64,000 nt of DNA from an uncultured Clostridia bacterium. GTDB taxonomy: Bacteria > Bacillota > Clostridia > Christensenellales > Borkfalkiaceae. Below, piece after piece: positions 27,001-36,259 of this stretch. The position numbers and the translations under genes were made by a program. The stretch spans positions 324,101 to 388,100 of the forward strand of contig CANRHB010000001.1 of NCBI GenBank assembly GCA_947630325.1, read 5' to 3'. Under the pieces are notes generated by a model that saw only the letters and a list, made by a program, of their open reading frames with translations, did no database searches and was not told the origin of the DNA. Each line of letters starts with the position of its first letter. Position 1 is the first letter of the stretch.

Positions 27001-30000
27001 GTCGAAAAAGCTGTATCTTCCGCTTTCCATATGCTTGTGGCAGAAGGAACAGCATCGGGTCTCCTCGTCGGCAAAATCGCCGTTCGCAGTTTCGTAATTT
27101 TGCTCACCGTTATCGCTGATGGTGATGTTATAGCCCGCGAAAAGTTCACATGCGCCCTCGAGATCGAAGCACTCGGGTAGCGTTTCTTCCCCAAAATAGA
27201 TATAATGACGGCGGTCACCGCACAGCTTCAACCAATACAGATAAGAATAGGTATTGATGAGCAGTTCCTGGATATTGCTTGCGAGTTTATCATAGAACCA
27301 ATCGAATACGCCGACATCCTCCGCACAATCGTTGAGGAAAAGGAACTGCATCCTCTGCGGATCGGTCTCCGTAAAGTCCTTGCCCGCCTTGGTGATATAA
27401 GGATAGAGCCGCTTGATCTTTTCCGTATCCGACGAATTTTGAACTTCCTCCGACTTCTCACCTTCTTGGTCTTCGAGCGGTTGTTCGAGAATGGGGCAGA
27501 TCGCAATACAACGGTACGCCATGGGGAACATCGTTTTGATGAACTCGTTGAACACGGCGGAACAGAGCATTCTCATGCCGTCCGTGCATTTCATGTCCGT
27601 CGTAAGCGTTACGCGCAACATTCTGCCGTCGTCAAATACACGGCGGTTTCTCTCCACCGCTTCGGGGTCAAGATGGGGATTCCCCTCCACGCCGCGCTCG
27701 AAATTCAAGGACTGATTGTTGGACATCAAGGTATAAAAGCCGTAAGTCTCTCCCTCAAAGTGGACCTTTTGCAAAGATACCCTGATCTCCCGCAACATCG
27801 ACTTGGAATTGTTCAAAACACCATCTTGCCCGATTTTTTCAGCCGACTGGATTTTATAGCGGCGCAAGAAAATCGTATCAAGACAATTTTTATAGGTAAC
27901 GTTCTCTCTCCGCAAAAAGATGATCTTATTATCGGAGGAGATCTGTTCAATCTCGTATTCTACATTATTGTAGACGATAGACTGTCCGATGACATACTCG
28001 AGCGGAACGCGCGGCGGGAATGTATCGAGATAGCCGATATTCGTGTCGTTGAGGCGAAGAATTACCCGCTCATTGCAAGCGAATACCTTTTCAAAGACTT
28101 CGCGCACCCTGCTGAACGCAATGTATTTCTCCTTGATAAGCGTATAATCGCTGTGATTGATGCGCTCCACAACAAGGTAGTAATCCTTTGCCCGTGCCGC
28201 GTAACTGTCTTTGCTCTCCGTTTCGGTAGTATCGCAAAGAGCGGCAATAAGATACGCCGCGTAATCTTTCAGCGGGATATGATCCCAATCGATATGAGCC
28301 CAAACGTCATCATTTGCCTTAAGATCTTCTCTATTGTGATTTTCGACCCATTCGGCACAATATTTGCACAGCGGGACATCCCCTCGCGCATGGGAGAGTT
28401 GAATGGTATTCTTCATCTCGCTTATAAATTGTCGGACGCTGATCCCCTCCTTTGTGGAAGCGCGGCAGAAAATTTTAAGCAAGCTGAGTTTTTCTTTCTT
28501 CGCGTGCTCGGTGATCCTCGGTTGGATAAAGGAAGAACGTTTGATAAAGTTTTCCTTTGTGGCTTTCGCCATGAAATATTCGCGGAGAAGATAGGGTTTG
28601 CTGATGATCTGCGAAACAGAGTTGCGCCGCCCCTTAAAACGGGTGCAAGCATAGATGGAGGCGGCAAGATTGCAACGCTCGTCGGAATAGATCATATAAT
28701 TGATCTTAGGCACGTCTTTATAAAATTCGTTGATCTCCACATTGTGCTCGGCAAGCACTTCCCGCTCACCGTGATCAATGGGCGAAGAGGTGATGACCCG
28801 CACTCCGTCGATCCCGTACTGGTAAGCCTTTTCGGCAATGATCCCCTCCAAGCTCATGAGTTTTTGCCCATACTTGTAATAAATGCGATTTTTCAAACTC
28901 TCTTTATTCCAAAGGGTGTATTCCACGCGCTCGTTGTCGTTGGCGCTCGAAAAACTCAAGACCTTTTCCACGCAGAACAGTTTCGGCAGGCTGGACGCGG
29001 CAAAACCGCGTATGAGATCGGTCGAAAGAAACACAAAGCGGACCCTATCGGCCGTGGCGTTAAGAAGACGGATCGCAAGTACGGGGCAGAGATAGCTCTC
29101 CAAAGAGACGACCTTATCCGCGTCGATCAAGATCGCATTACATACTTCTTCGAAGAAATCGGGATTGTTCTCTACAATATCGTCATCTTTGAAATCTTCG
29201 GGAGAAGCGACGAGAACATCCGCTTGATCCAACCTGTCATCGCTCGTATTGACCCGCCATGTGACGTCGGCGCTTCCGCCTGTCATTTGGATCAACCTGT
29301 TAAGGATATATTTCTTTACCGCATTCCGCTTGTTTCGGTTGTTGACAATAAAAATCAGCCGAGCGCCCGAAAGCAATCGCGTGTAAGTGTACGCGATAAT
29401 GTATTCGCCGATCTCGGAATAAAAGGAACCGCAAAAATAGACGTGCTCATCGTTATACATCGCGTCCATGCATTCCAAATAAGATTGTCCTTTATTCCCG
29501 GTCTTATCATGGAATCTTCTGCGGATGTACTCCAAAGCGGCGCGATATTGGCTGTTAGTAAACTGATATTCGAATTTGGTATCTTTTACTTCTCCGCCGG
29601 GATAAAAACGCAATTTATGGTCTTGATCGAAATATCTCTTGAGCTCAGAAGCAAGTGCCCGGAGCGCAACCTTATTTTCCTCAGTCTCCTCTTCGGGAGT
29701 CTTTTGCAGTTTGATCTGTTTTACGTTCGGCCTAACTCCCGTTTTGAAAGTGTTGCAGATCTCTTGTAGCACAAATAAGGACAGGAAAGGATACACATAC
29801 CAATCCTGTACGCGCATGACGTTGAGTAGAAAATTGTAAACTCCGTTTGAGACGGGAAAGAGAGCAGAAACGAAGATGAGCGTAAGCAGCAAGAAAAAGA
29901 AGATGTCCGCCAGATAAATAAAACATTGCAGAATGGTGACGAATCTTCTTACCCACGGCTTGGCATAAAGATATTCCGGATCCTCGAAAAAGGCGCGCAT

Positions 30001-30624
30001 AAAAATGTTGGCCTCACGGGTCTCCGGAGCCTTCTCCGTATCCTTTCCCTTTTCATTTTTGCTGCTTTTTTTGCGGATGTGCTTAAGTGTGGGAACGTTT
30101 TCCGCGAACAGAGGTTTTTTCTTATCTTCCTCCCGCAAAGGTAACCCTTCGGCTCCCTTTTGTTTGCCGCGTTTTTTGCCTTGACGCTTGCTTTTTTCCT
30201 GCCCGTCCTGCGTTTGCTCCTCATTTTCGTAAACGTGCGAATCCATGATCTTCTTTACCACCGTTTTCAAAAAAACGTAAAGATAGATCATGAGAACATC
30301 GGCGAGAAGCAATGTAATGGCAAATGCGATAAACGTCACGTCGGAGCCGAGTTTTGCGATGACCGCAGACAAAAAGTTCCCGATCAGCGGAATGCCGGCA
30401 ATGGCATTCCCCGCCGACTTGAACAAATTGTAGAGCAAGATCATGCCTACAATTTCCAAAACCGCAACCAAAATGAACACCGCATTCAAATAGGTGTGCG
30501 GCTTTTCGTATCTGAGCGAGACGATGGTATTAAAACGCTTGCGCTTTGTTCTGATTGGGATCAAGGGGAAGAAAATCAGAAACAGCGCCAAGAAAAGTAT
30601 TATAACTTTGATAAAAGCTGCCAT
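24094..30624 (-). CDS. Giant membrane protein: helicase-like region, Cys4 motif, acidic repeat, transglutaminase
   Basis: 2176 residues. Four or five TM segments (about 5-24, 44-68, 92-119, 226-262) anchor the N terminus. Residues ~395-700 look like a degenerate SF2 helicase: GSFYSEIGEY in the P-loop place without G-K-T, RLIFIVNNRNKR, VLVASPEDF, ILIDADKV in the DEAD place and VFLSTDL in the S-A-T place; ATPase activity is doubtful. A Cys pair set (CCSFC...CADC, about 1190-1215) may bind zinc. About 1420-1760 is an acidic repeat (EEEPSDTDDEE type), followed by a basic stretch. The C terminus has a transglutaminase fold with Cys in KSVCAGYAIAMQ (~1960), His in SICHAFN and Asp in YYLDATWGD: an intact triad, so a cross-linking or peptidase activity is possible. 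AAGGAG before ATG 30624. Confidence 0.83.
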   Translation of the reverse strand: MAAFIKVIILFLALFLIFFPLIPIRTKRKRFNTIVSLRYEKPHTYLNAVFILVAVLEIVGMILLYNLFKSAGNAIAGIPLIGNFLSAVIAKLGSDVTFIAFAITLLLADVLMIYLYVFLKTVVKKIMDSHVYENEEQTQDGQEKSKRQGKKRGKQKGAEGLPLREEDKKKPLFAENVPTLKHIRKKSSKNEKGKDTEKAPETREANIFMRAFFEDPEYLYAKPWVRRFVTILQCFIYLADIFFFLLLTLIFVSALFPVSNGVYNFLLNVMRVQDWYVYPFLSLFVLQEICNTFKTGVRPNVKQIKLQKTPEEETEENKVALRALASELKRYFDQDHKLRFYPGGEVKDTKFEYQFTNSQYRAALEYIRRRFHDKTGNKGQSYLECMDAMYNDEHVYFCGSFYSEIGEYIIAYTYTRLLSGARLIFIVNNRNKRNAVKKYILNRLIQMTGGSADVTWRVNTSDDRLDQADVLVASPEDFKDDDIVENNPDFFEEVCNAILIDADKVVSLESYLCPVLAIRLLNATADRVRFVFLSTDLIRGFAASSLPKLFCVEKVLSFSSANDNERVEYTLWNKESLKNRIYYKYGQKLMSLEGIIAEKAYQYGIDGVRVITSSPIDHGEREVLAEHNVEINEFYKDVPKINYMIYSDERCNLAASIYACTRFKGRRNSVSQIISKPYLLREYFMAKATKENFIKRSSFIQPRITEHAKKEKLSLLKIFCRASTKEGISVRQFISEMKNTIQLSHARGDVPLCKYCAEWVENHNREDLKANDDVWAHIDWDHIPLKDYAAYLIAALCDTTETESKDSYAARAKDYYLVVERINHSDYTLIKEKYIAFSRVREVFEKVFACNERVILRLNDTNIGYLDTFPPRVPLEYVIGQSIVYNNVEYEIEQISSDNKIIFLRRENVTYKNCLDTIFLRRYKIQSAEKIGQDGVLNNSKSMLREIRVSLQKVHFEGETYGFYTLMSNNQSLNFERGVEGNPHLDPEAVERNRRVFDDGRMLRVTLTTDMKCTDGMRMLCSAVFNEFIKTMFPMAYRCIAICPILEQPLEDQEGEKSEEVQNSSDTEKIKRLYPYITKAGKDFTETDPQRMQFLFLNDCAEDVGVFDWFYDKLASNIQELLINTYSYLYWLKLCGDRRHYIYFGEETLPECFDLEGACELFAGYNITISDNGEQNYETANGDFADEETRCCSFCHKHMESGRYSFFDEKRTMFICADCMDTVGSEERLSELHSEIKRYLENNYPDITFGHADVEFAPESESFDVLNEWYFRIDPDKRKIIVGFDLPERNTKVAILLGMISFWQYDNDLMTEYSNAQLSYEELKLLDMLGETETAQWIRDHFDDARRGNVEEIEGIIANHESDGEDDRYTSFSAMRELGDKIRDLEDDIDYEDIEGEDYSDGLYDPNKTPRFWKRYLKNGALDESAEDGTEDDGLPEDDETSEDEDDSDDTSEGDESDDVAEDDEEDENDEEDENDEDDEEDDEGEAFASMPKANSAIYIPLQPNCPPPTEDDEVSDLGEEKEEELSDAGEEEELSDTDDEEGPSDIDDQEEEPFDTDADEEEEPSDAGEEEEPSDTDDEEGPSDIDDQEEEPSDTDDEEGPSDIDDQEEEPFDTDADEEEELSDTDDEEEPSDTDEEEDPSDTGEEEELSDTDDEEEPSDTDEEEEPSDTGEEEEPSDTEDEAEEPSDIDDEEEPSDNEDEEEGPSDNEDEEEEPSDTDEEEEPSDTGEEEEPSDTEEEEEPSDTEEEEEDEEDDEEEVIDKKEPPKKNKKDEKAKLAEKERRKKEKQLKKIQKGKLGLKIVPYESDEETNPSIRIYNEIVRHAYNFDESSFSREGVNDNRLHQIFYCVLGDYPELFWLYTYGRDQQSMNLFFRCKKPSGELDVDQISRKLAEIKKGAKFFTKGITKRTDPYKALITIYKRLILTLDYDGKGLEGKVDKDFTKDDRLRSLHGALVLHKSVCAGYAIAMQYLLQSVGIPCGYVTSEVKGSICHAFNIVKLGKYCYYLDATWGDASNTKEGDKYSDIVYFDYCCVPFNEFRKASKGNEHFHIPNHQYYPWFNSDLKANRHEYYRYRKAYLSRYNEDDLVRIFAYCAEHYNKKEDGRFCISFRCTGLELCCELVEKLRNPSTYQRIVEKAKRLIGKKKQATKLLDKQIDFYFVGGAPVVKIFYKKDEK
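25340..26400 (-). repeat. Acidic tandem repeat inside the giant gene
   Basis: The DNA is built of imperfect copies of a unit like TCCGAAGGTTCCTCTTCTTC (plus strand), coding about 340 residues of E-E-E-P-S-D-T and D-D-E-E-G-P-S-D-I units with almost no positive charge. Some blocks of ~60-130 bases are repeated exactly (for example around 25795-25870, 25850-25910 and 25970-26010). In-frame copy-number change is likely. Confidence 0.85.
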
Positions 30625-30625
30625 T

Positions 30626-32785
30626 TTAGTTCTCCTTTCCTCCGAACAACCCTTCTATCGCATCGAGCGAAAAGATCTTATAGATCTTGTTTTCGGGAGA
30701 TGTAACAGACTTATTGACATCAAACTCCCCTTCAAGATGCTTATATTGCACCACAACGGGTTCCACGCCAAGGTTATTGAGCATAGCGCTTAGTTTGTTT
30801 TCAACATCTTCCAAGGCCTTACGATGTTCTTCGATATTTTTGTTCTTCGCACGGTTTAGCGCATGAAGATGGGTGATATTCCTAAGTTCATATCTGAGAT
30901 TTTCGATCCGGATAAGCTCGTCCTCATAGCGGATCTTATATTTGAGCATTGCGAGATCCTGCTTGACATAGCAATCAAAAAAGCAGTTCTTCAAACTCCG
31001 GTGTGCGCGGTTCATTTTACTGATGATCGGTATGATGCGGATGAAAAAAGCAAGCGCATATAGCCCCGTAAAGAGCCCTGCCGTGAAAACATAGATCCAA
31101 ATCACGCGGCCGCGGAAACCTTCGATGGCAAAAAAAGGAACCATCATGACCACAAGCATTAAAAGCCAGATAAAGAGATCGCCGAACAGGCTCTTTCCAA
31201 GACATGCCTTGGCGGCAAGATATTCGTTATATGCCTTTTCTGCCCTTTCCTTTTCCTCGGTAAAATCTTTACTGATATATTCCGCCTCGATCGTTTTGGA
31301 AAGCACTTCGGCGATCGTCTTTTTCTTTTTTTCGACCACATTTTCGTAGTCATTTTCAGAAGGGCACTGCGAGATCTGCTTGCAGTCCTCCTTCACGGTA
31401 TCAAAATCATTATCGCAAGCAGACTCTTTCGTTTCGTCCCGCATCGAAAGATAATGCGCCATGAGCGCATCAAGCTCTTTTTTATCTTCCTCCGAAAAAG
31501 TATCTGTAGGCTCCGAAGTAATTTTTGCGATTTTTTCAAATATTTTCTCGGGAGATAATCCCCGCACCTCTTTACCCGCTTTTGCCCTGCTCTCGACTTC
31601 GGAATACGCTTTTGAATCGCGCTCGATCTGCTCCACATTTAACGTATCCGATACAAGTGACTTGATGTCATAATACTTCGAATCGTTTCCGAGCGCGATC
31701 GTTCTTGCCGAACAGATCTTGTTCCATGACGTTATGAGCATCTGCTTCAAATCCTCGGGCCGTATGGAAGCGCTGACGAACTCTTTGTCCTCGCGGATGG
31801 GTTCCTCCCGTTCATACAGTTTGATGAGATAGAGAGAAAGAGACAAGTTATCGAACGCCGCCTTGGCGGCGCCGCTTCCGAACGAGGCATAGTAATGATG
31901 GCGGATAATGCCGTCGAACTGGCTTTCCCGCTGCTTGAATGCCAAATAAAATTCGTCAAAAGTGAGGCCTTTCAAATTGGTATACGGATAATCGGTAATT
32001 TTGAACTCAAGAGACAATGTTTCGGTGCAATGAAGCATGAAGCTGGAATACCTCTTATAAGGAACTTCCACATACACCTCCTTTTCGGAAGGGTCTCTGT
32101 TTTCTTCATCGTCTACCTGTTGTTGCAGATCCTCGATCTTCTTATCCTGCCTCTCTTTGAGCTTCTCATCGGTGAGAGTTTCAAGTTCTCTCTTTTTGCT
32201 TTCGAATTCGGAGACCACATTTTCCCGATCTTCATCCGTGATGTTCTGCTCGTAACTCGCTTTTTCTTCCTCTTTCTTTTTCTTACGGTTCAGCTCCGAC
32301 AGGGCGACAGTCTCCGTGATAACCTCCGTTACGCTTTCCTCCTTCGGTTCGAGGATGTATTCCACCTGTTCTTTCTTGTTGACGAGTATGTTGAAGCCGT
32401 CGTTCTTATCGTCCTGAATATAGAACACATGCCTTTCGCGCACGAATAGTTGTTTCGCCATGATCTTCGAAAAAAGGTGGTCTACCATATAGGCTTCCAA
32501 AAGAGGAAAGTAAACACTGAGATCCACCCCTTTTTCAATGGGAGAAAAGCCCTGGGCGCCGTAAACCGAACGGACGCGGTCAAATCCGTAAAAGTCCACA
32601 AGGATAGCGACACGGAAGTCGTCCGCGCCGAGTACCATCTGACGCTCACAGATCTCTTCCGCGCACCGTTCCAAATCGTCGAGCCCGTAATTCATCCATC
32701 TTATTTTATTATATCCGACAAGTTTGAACAGCTGATCGCTGGCAAATGTCTTGTTCTCCGAAGTATTGATCACATATGTTAGCAT
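30626..32785 (-). CDS. Coiled-coil membrane protein of the tubulin-like operon
   Basis: 719 residues. The N-terminal ~180 residues form an unrecognised globular domain (MLTYVINTSENKTFASDQLF). A long charged coiled coil follows (about 175-245, RKKKKEEEKASYEQNITDED), a middle globular part (about 250-370), further helices, two TM segments (about 535-585, LFIWLLMLVVMMVPFFAIEG and IYVFTAGLFTGLYALAFF) and a final coiled coil (about 610-670). Most of the protein is cytoplasmic. ATG 32785 overlaps the stop of the second tubulin-like gene by 7 bases and its own stop lies 1 base from the next ATG, so translation is tightly coupled on both sides. I infer a membrane anchor or adaptor for the tubulin-like polymer. 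Confidence 0.75.
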   Translation of the reverse strand: MLTYVINTSENKTFASDQLFKLVGYNKIRWMNYGLDDLERCAEEICERQMVLGADDFRVAILVDFYGFDRVRSVYGAQGFSPIEKGVDLSVYFPLLEAYMVDHLFSKIMAKQLFVRERHVFYIQDDKNDGFNILVNKKEQVEYILEPKEESVTEVITETVALSELNRKKKKEEEKASYEQNITDEDRENVVSEFESKKRELETLTDEKLKERQDKKIEDLQQQVDDEENRDPSEKEVYVEVPYKRYSSFMLHCTETLSLEFKITDYPYTNLKGLTFDEFYLAFKQRESQFDGIIRHHYYASFGSGAAKAAFDNLSLSLYLIKLYEREEPIREDKEFVSASIRPEDLKQMLITSWNKICSARTIALGNDSKYYDIKSLVSDTLNVEQIERDSKAYSEVESRAKAGKEVRGLSPEKIFEKIAKITSEPTDTFSEEDKKELDALMAHYLSMRDETKESACDNDFDTVKEDCKQISQCPSENDYENVVEKKKKTIAEVLSKTIEAEYISKDFTEEKERAEKAYNEYLAAKACLGKSLFGDLFIWLLMLVVMMVPFFAIEGFRGRVIWIYVFTAGLFTGLYALAFFIRIIPIISKMNRAHRSLKNCFFDCYVKQDLAMLKYKIRYEDELIRIENLRYELRNITHLHALNRAKNKNIEEHRKALEDVENKLSAMLNNLGVEPVVVQYKHLEGEFDVNKSVTSPENKIYKIFSLDAIEGLFGGKEN

Positions 32786-35700
32786 AATGTGTCCTCACTA
32801 TCTGCTTGTCCACGATGCGCGGAAGAGGAAGCCCATGCCTCATCTAACAGCGAAAATACGCGGTCCGCCTTGTCCCGGTAGAGCCGCCGACCCGCGCGCT
32901 TTGCATTTTGCTCGTACTCACTTTTCAGTGATTGCATGATCCGGCCGAAGATCGTACAATAAAGATCCTCTGCGTCCAAGTGTCTGCTGTAAATCATGGT
33001 GCGGAATACGGCCACAACCGTTTTGGCGAGATTTGTAGCCTCTTCCGAAGTTTTCTTTTCTGTCAGATCGTAGAGAAAATCCACGAAATTTTTTGCTTTG
33101 ACGGGCGGTTCGGCGCACACATAAGCGAATAGATCGTTGTTCAAAAATGTGGCGAACTTGCCCTCGAAAATTTCCCTCTCGAACTTGAGCATATCTGATT
33201 CGACAAAGCCTATCGGAGGTAGCAGAGCGATCTGTCTTTTGATCTCGGCGTCGAATGCTTGCCCGAACTGTTCGGTAAGCTCGGTGTTTCCGCGCATGAA
33301 CGCAAAAAGCAACTCGGGATTTTTTGCCTTCACGGGTTTCCCGTTATACATCGCTTTCACCCGCGTTCCGTTCCACTCATAGAAAAAGACGTTCTCTTCC
33401 TCTCCGTCGTCCTCCACAGAGAGACGTCCGTATTGCAAAAGATACAAAACGGCTTTATAGACATTGGATTCGAATGCGTTCCGCCTTGCCGGATCGATAA
33501 AAGGCAAAAAGCCCATTGCGCTCTCTTTGACAAGATGGGGATTCCACATCTGCGTTCCCTGTTTGCGCATAACGCCAAGCGCCTTTTTGTAAAATCCGTA
33601 ATAGCCGTGTGTCTCTTCGTTGACCTTATTGAAGAAATACAACGGGAAACCGCTTACGCTTTTGGTGGAAAAAATCGCGTTCTTGGGCACAGCAGAAGAA
33701 ACTTTGATTTCGGAATCGTAACTTCCCATGTAGTAAGAATACTTATCCGCCGCTTCCTGCAGAGAAAGCCCGGGCGCATTCAACCAATCACGGGCAAACG
33801 CCGCAGCCTCCTCGGGAACCAAAGAAACGGTTTTTTCCGTAATTTCATCACGGGGAGTTTCGGGAATAGAAAGATCAAGCGGCAACGCAACCAAAGACAT
33901 TGCACGCACAAAATCGTGATCGCTGTTACGCTCGGGCACATCGGCTCCGAAAATATCGCGGTCATGCAATACCCGAAAGATATTGCGCCCGCACGCGCGC
34001 GTGATGGTGACGGTTTGCAAGACTACTTGCTTCTCCTTCTCTTCGAGCTCTTCAAACAGAGTTTCTCTGATGTGTGCATCGGGGTGATTGAAAACAATGC
34101 GCCCGAAACGATCGGGGATCCCCTTTTTCTTTTCGCCGCGATAATAGGCATAAGCCTTGCGCTTATTTTCTTCCGAGCAACCGACATTCATTAGAGTACA
34201 ATTACTTTCGGTGTTTGCGGCCAGCGCAAGTTTTACGTCTACCCGATGATCCGAAAGAATACCGGATACGGAATCGAATACATGCTTGTATTTTTCGATG
34301 AGTTCCGCGATCACTTCGCCGACATCTGCCATGAGCAGATCTGTGAAGCTGATTTCGATCTCAGAATAAAATTCGAGGAAATCGTCTTTGAGGTCAGAAA
34401 GATCATCTGCCAAACGATACAAAAGTTTTTCGGGCGCATCAAAAGCAACCTTTGCCAAACGCTCTTGACCCAAAGCAGCATACCGTCTATTAACATTCTT
34501 GCCGAGCTTTACCGCTTCGAACAAAAATTCAGGCAACGTCATTGGCTCGATATGAGGCTCTTCAAATTCCTTACAGGGAAGTCCTTTGACCTTAAAACTG
34601 TCCTGTATAGCGCAATACAGTTCACAAAGATATAAAAGAGCGGTAACAGGATGTAGATATTCCCCTTTGTGGACGAACACATTGCTCATTAAGGAAATTT
34701 TGTTGTCTTCGTCAAGAAGCAGGTCTTTCAATCCTGTTTTTACCTTTCGGTATTCAGCGGATCGCGCCTCTAAATAATCGCAAAGCAACTTGCAATAGTA
34801 CTGTGCCTGATTGCGCACAGCATTAGCCCTTTTCTTTCTTGAAAAACCGCTTGCCCTCGACGGACGAAGCTCCCCTTTTATGGTAGCAACCGCTTGAGCG
34901 ATATCTTCGGGCACAGAATCGAGCATGGAAAAAAGTGTCTTTTTGAGCTCTTTGATGTAATGCTTGCAATCTTCCTCAAAATCTTTAGGCTCCCCGGGAA
35001 AGATATCTTCCTCCTTCTCGGAATTTCGATCGTACTCCTCCGAGGCATAGTGCGCCCGATACGCATCCGTAACGCCCTTTGCAAAGCAATACGTTGCGCT
35101 CCTGCCATATTCTTTCTCTACATAAACAGACCGATAGAAAGGAAGCCACGTTTTCTCCAGCTCTTCAAAAACCGTCTGCTTTGCAACATAGTCAGGAATA
35201 CATTCGTGTGCAAATTGCACTTCCGCAAACGAGACCGCGGCATATACTTCCCCGCCTTCGCTCAAAGCCGTATTATCGCCCACGATCACTCCGAGCAATT
35301 TTGCCATGACTTGCTCGTGCGCGGCAACCGTCGTTGTCCCCGGAATGCGGTCAAAGAGATAGACGCGCGCAAAGGGTTGCGTGGAACGCACGCAAAATGC
35401 AGGGTCCTCCGAGTCGAACAAAAGCCCGATCCCGCCACTCCGCCGTGAACCGATCCGAAAACGGATGCGAAGTCTGCTCTCCGCTTCCGCAGCCACATTG
35501 TATCCCTTGCTCACAAGATCTACCGCATTGAGTTCCGCAAGCGCGGCGTAAGCGTTTGCATACGCTTTGATCTTGTTTTCCGCGGTCAATGAGCCTGCAT
35601 AGACATCAGGGCAGGATAAAAGCGCTTTTATCGTAATATCACGTCCGTATTTCTCCGCAAAGTACTTACGGATGTACATGGCAACGGGCAGGAAAAGCGC

Positions 35701-36153
35701 ACTTCCCGTTCCGCCGGCGAGAGACGCCGCAAGCACGATCTCGATCGGACGCCCGGGGTCCGTTTCATCGACCAGCCCGTCCAATACGTGCGTAAACATC
35801 TCCCGTTTCTCATGATCCGAAAGCATGTCGTCAAACGACAGCAGTCCTTTCATGCGCCAACCGTTTGCGCCCCTGCCCATTTCCAAGGTGCTGTAATATT
35901 GTGTTTGTCCCTGTGGATCATCGCAGGGAAAATAGTCGGACACCGCTTGAAGATCCAACCGGTCAAGCGTCTGTCCCAAAGAAACAGGATCGGTAAGCGG
36001 AAGAGTAGGGATCCCCTCAAGCCTTTCCAACGCTTGAAGATCGGTATCCATAGCGAGATAAGAGAACCCCTGTTCTCGATTCCGATTGGCAAAATGGGTT
36101 TCCGCAACAGCGGCTCCCGATCCGCCAATTCCCAAAATAAGAACATTCTTCAT
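32779..36153 (-). CDS. Tubulin/FtsZ-like GTPase B (Tubulin_2-type family)
   Basis: 1124 residues from ATG 36153, which has AAGGAGAG upstream. The N terminus is a tubulin-type GTPase domain: MKNVLILGIGGSGAAVAE (first G loop), MDTD, and the tubulin signature LAGGTGSALFLPVAM at 145-159 (consensus G-G-T-G-S/A-G, here with Ala in the last Gly place). YFPCDDP, EMGRGANGWR and YANAYAALAELNAVD are shared with the upstream paralog. The remaining ~800 residues are helical/mixed with no known domain, but pieces such as YLHPVTALL and QMWNPHLVKE again match the paralog. Family knowledge: large bacterial FtsZ-like proteins of this kind occur in operons with vWA proteins and were proposed to act in membrane remodelling. 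Polymerisation is inferred, not shown. Confidence 0.87.
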   Translation of the reverse strand: MKNVLILGIGGSGAAVAETHFANRNREQGFSYLAMDTDLQALERLEGIPTLPLTDPVSLGQTLDRLDLQAVSDYFPCDDPQGQTQYYSTLEMGRGANGWRMKGLLSFDDMLSDHEKREMFTHVLDGLVDETDPGRPIEIVLAASLAGGTGSALFLPVAMYIRKYFAEKYGRDITIKALLSCPDVYAGSLTAENKIKAYANAYAALAELNAVDLVSKGYNVAAEAESRLRIRFRIGSRRSGGIGLLFDSEDPAFCVRSTQPFARVYLFDRIPGTTTVAAHEQVMAKLLGVIVGDNTALSEGGEVYAAVSFAEVQFAHECIPDYVAKQTVFEELEKTWLPFYRSVYVEKEYGRSATYCFAKGVTDAYRAHYASEEYDRNSEKEEDIFPGEPKDFEEDCKHYIKELKKTLFSMLDSVPEDIAQAVATIKGELRPSRASGFSRKKRANAVRNQAQYYCKLLCDYLEARSAEYRKVKTGLKDLLLDEDNKISLMSNVFVHKGEYLHPVTALLYLCELYCAIQDSFKVKGLPCKEFEEPHIEPMTLPEFLFEAVKLGKNVNRRYAALGQERLAKVAFDAPEKLLYRLADDLSDLKDDFLEFYSEIEISFTDLLMADVGEVIAELIEKYKHVFDSVSGILSDHRVDVKLALAANTESNCTLMNVGCSEENKRKAYAYYRGEKKKGIPDRFGRIVFNHPDAHIRETLFEELEEKEKQVVLQTVTITRACGRNIFRVLHDRDIFGADVPERNSDHDFVRAMSLVALPLDLSIPETPRDEITEKTVSLVPEEAAAFARDWLNAPGLSLQEAADKYSYYMGSYDSEIKVSSAVPKNAIFSTKSVSGFPLYFFNKVNEETHGYYGFYKKALGVMRKQGTQMWNPHLVKESAMGFLPFIDPARRNAFESNVYKAVLYLLQYGRLSVEDDGEEENVFFYEWNGTRVKAMYNGKPVKAKNPELLFAFMRGNTELTEQFGQAFDAEIKRQIALLPPIGFVESDMLKFEREIFEGKFATFLNNDLFAYVCAEPPVKAKNFVDFLYDLTEKKTSEEATNLAKTVVAVFRTMIYSRHLDAEDLYCTIFGRIMQSLKSEYEQNAKRAGRRLYRDKADRVFSLLDEAWASSSAHRGQADSEDTLC

Positions 36154-36212
36154 AAACTCTCTCCTTCCCGCCCTGATCAGGGGTTGCCCACAACTTTCCA
36201 AAACACACTTCC

Positions 36213-36247
36213 GTTCTGCCCCCGAGGGTGTCCCTCAGAGGCAGAAC
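36213..36247 (-). promoter_or_regulatory. Hairpin in the gap between the two tubulin-like genes
   Basis: On the minus strand GTTCTGCC pairs with GGCAGAAC, with an inner GAGGG/CCCTC stem. It lies in the 106-bp gap between the two tubulin-like genes and is not followed by a T run, so it may be an RNA processing or stability element that sets their relative amounts. Confidence 0.5.
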
Positions 36248-36259
36248 CGTACAGCTACA

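Noticed and set aside
27205-29769. 854-codon open frame antisense inside the giant gene
   Set aside because: No ribosome site or domain; the opposite strand is continuous with recognisable domains and operon context.
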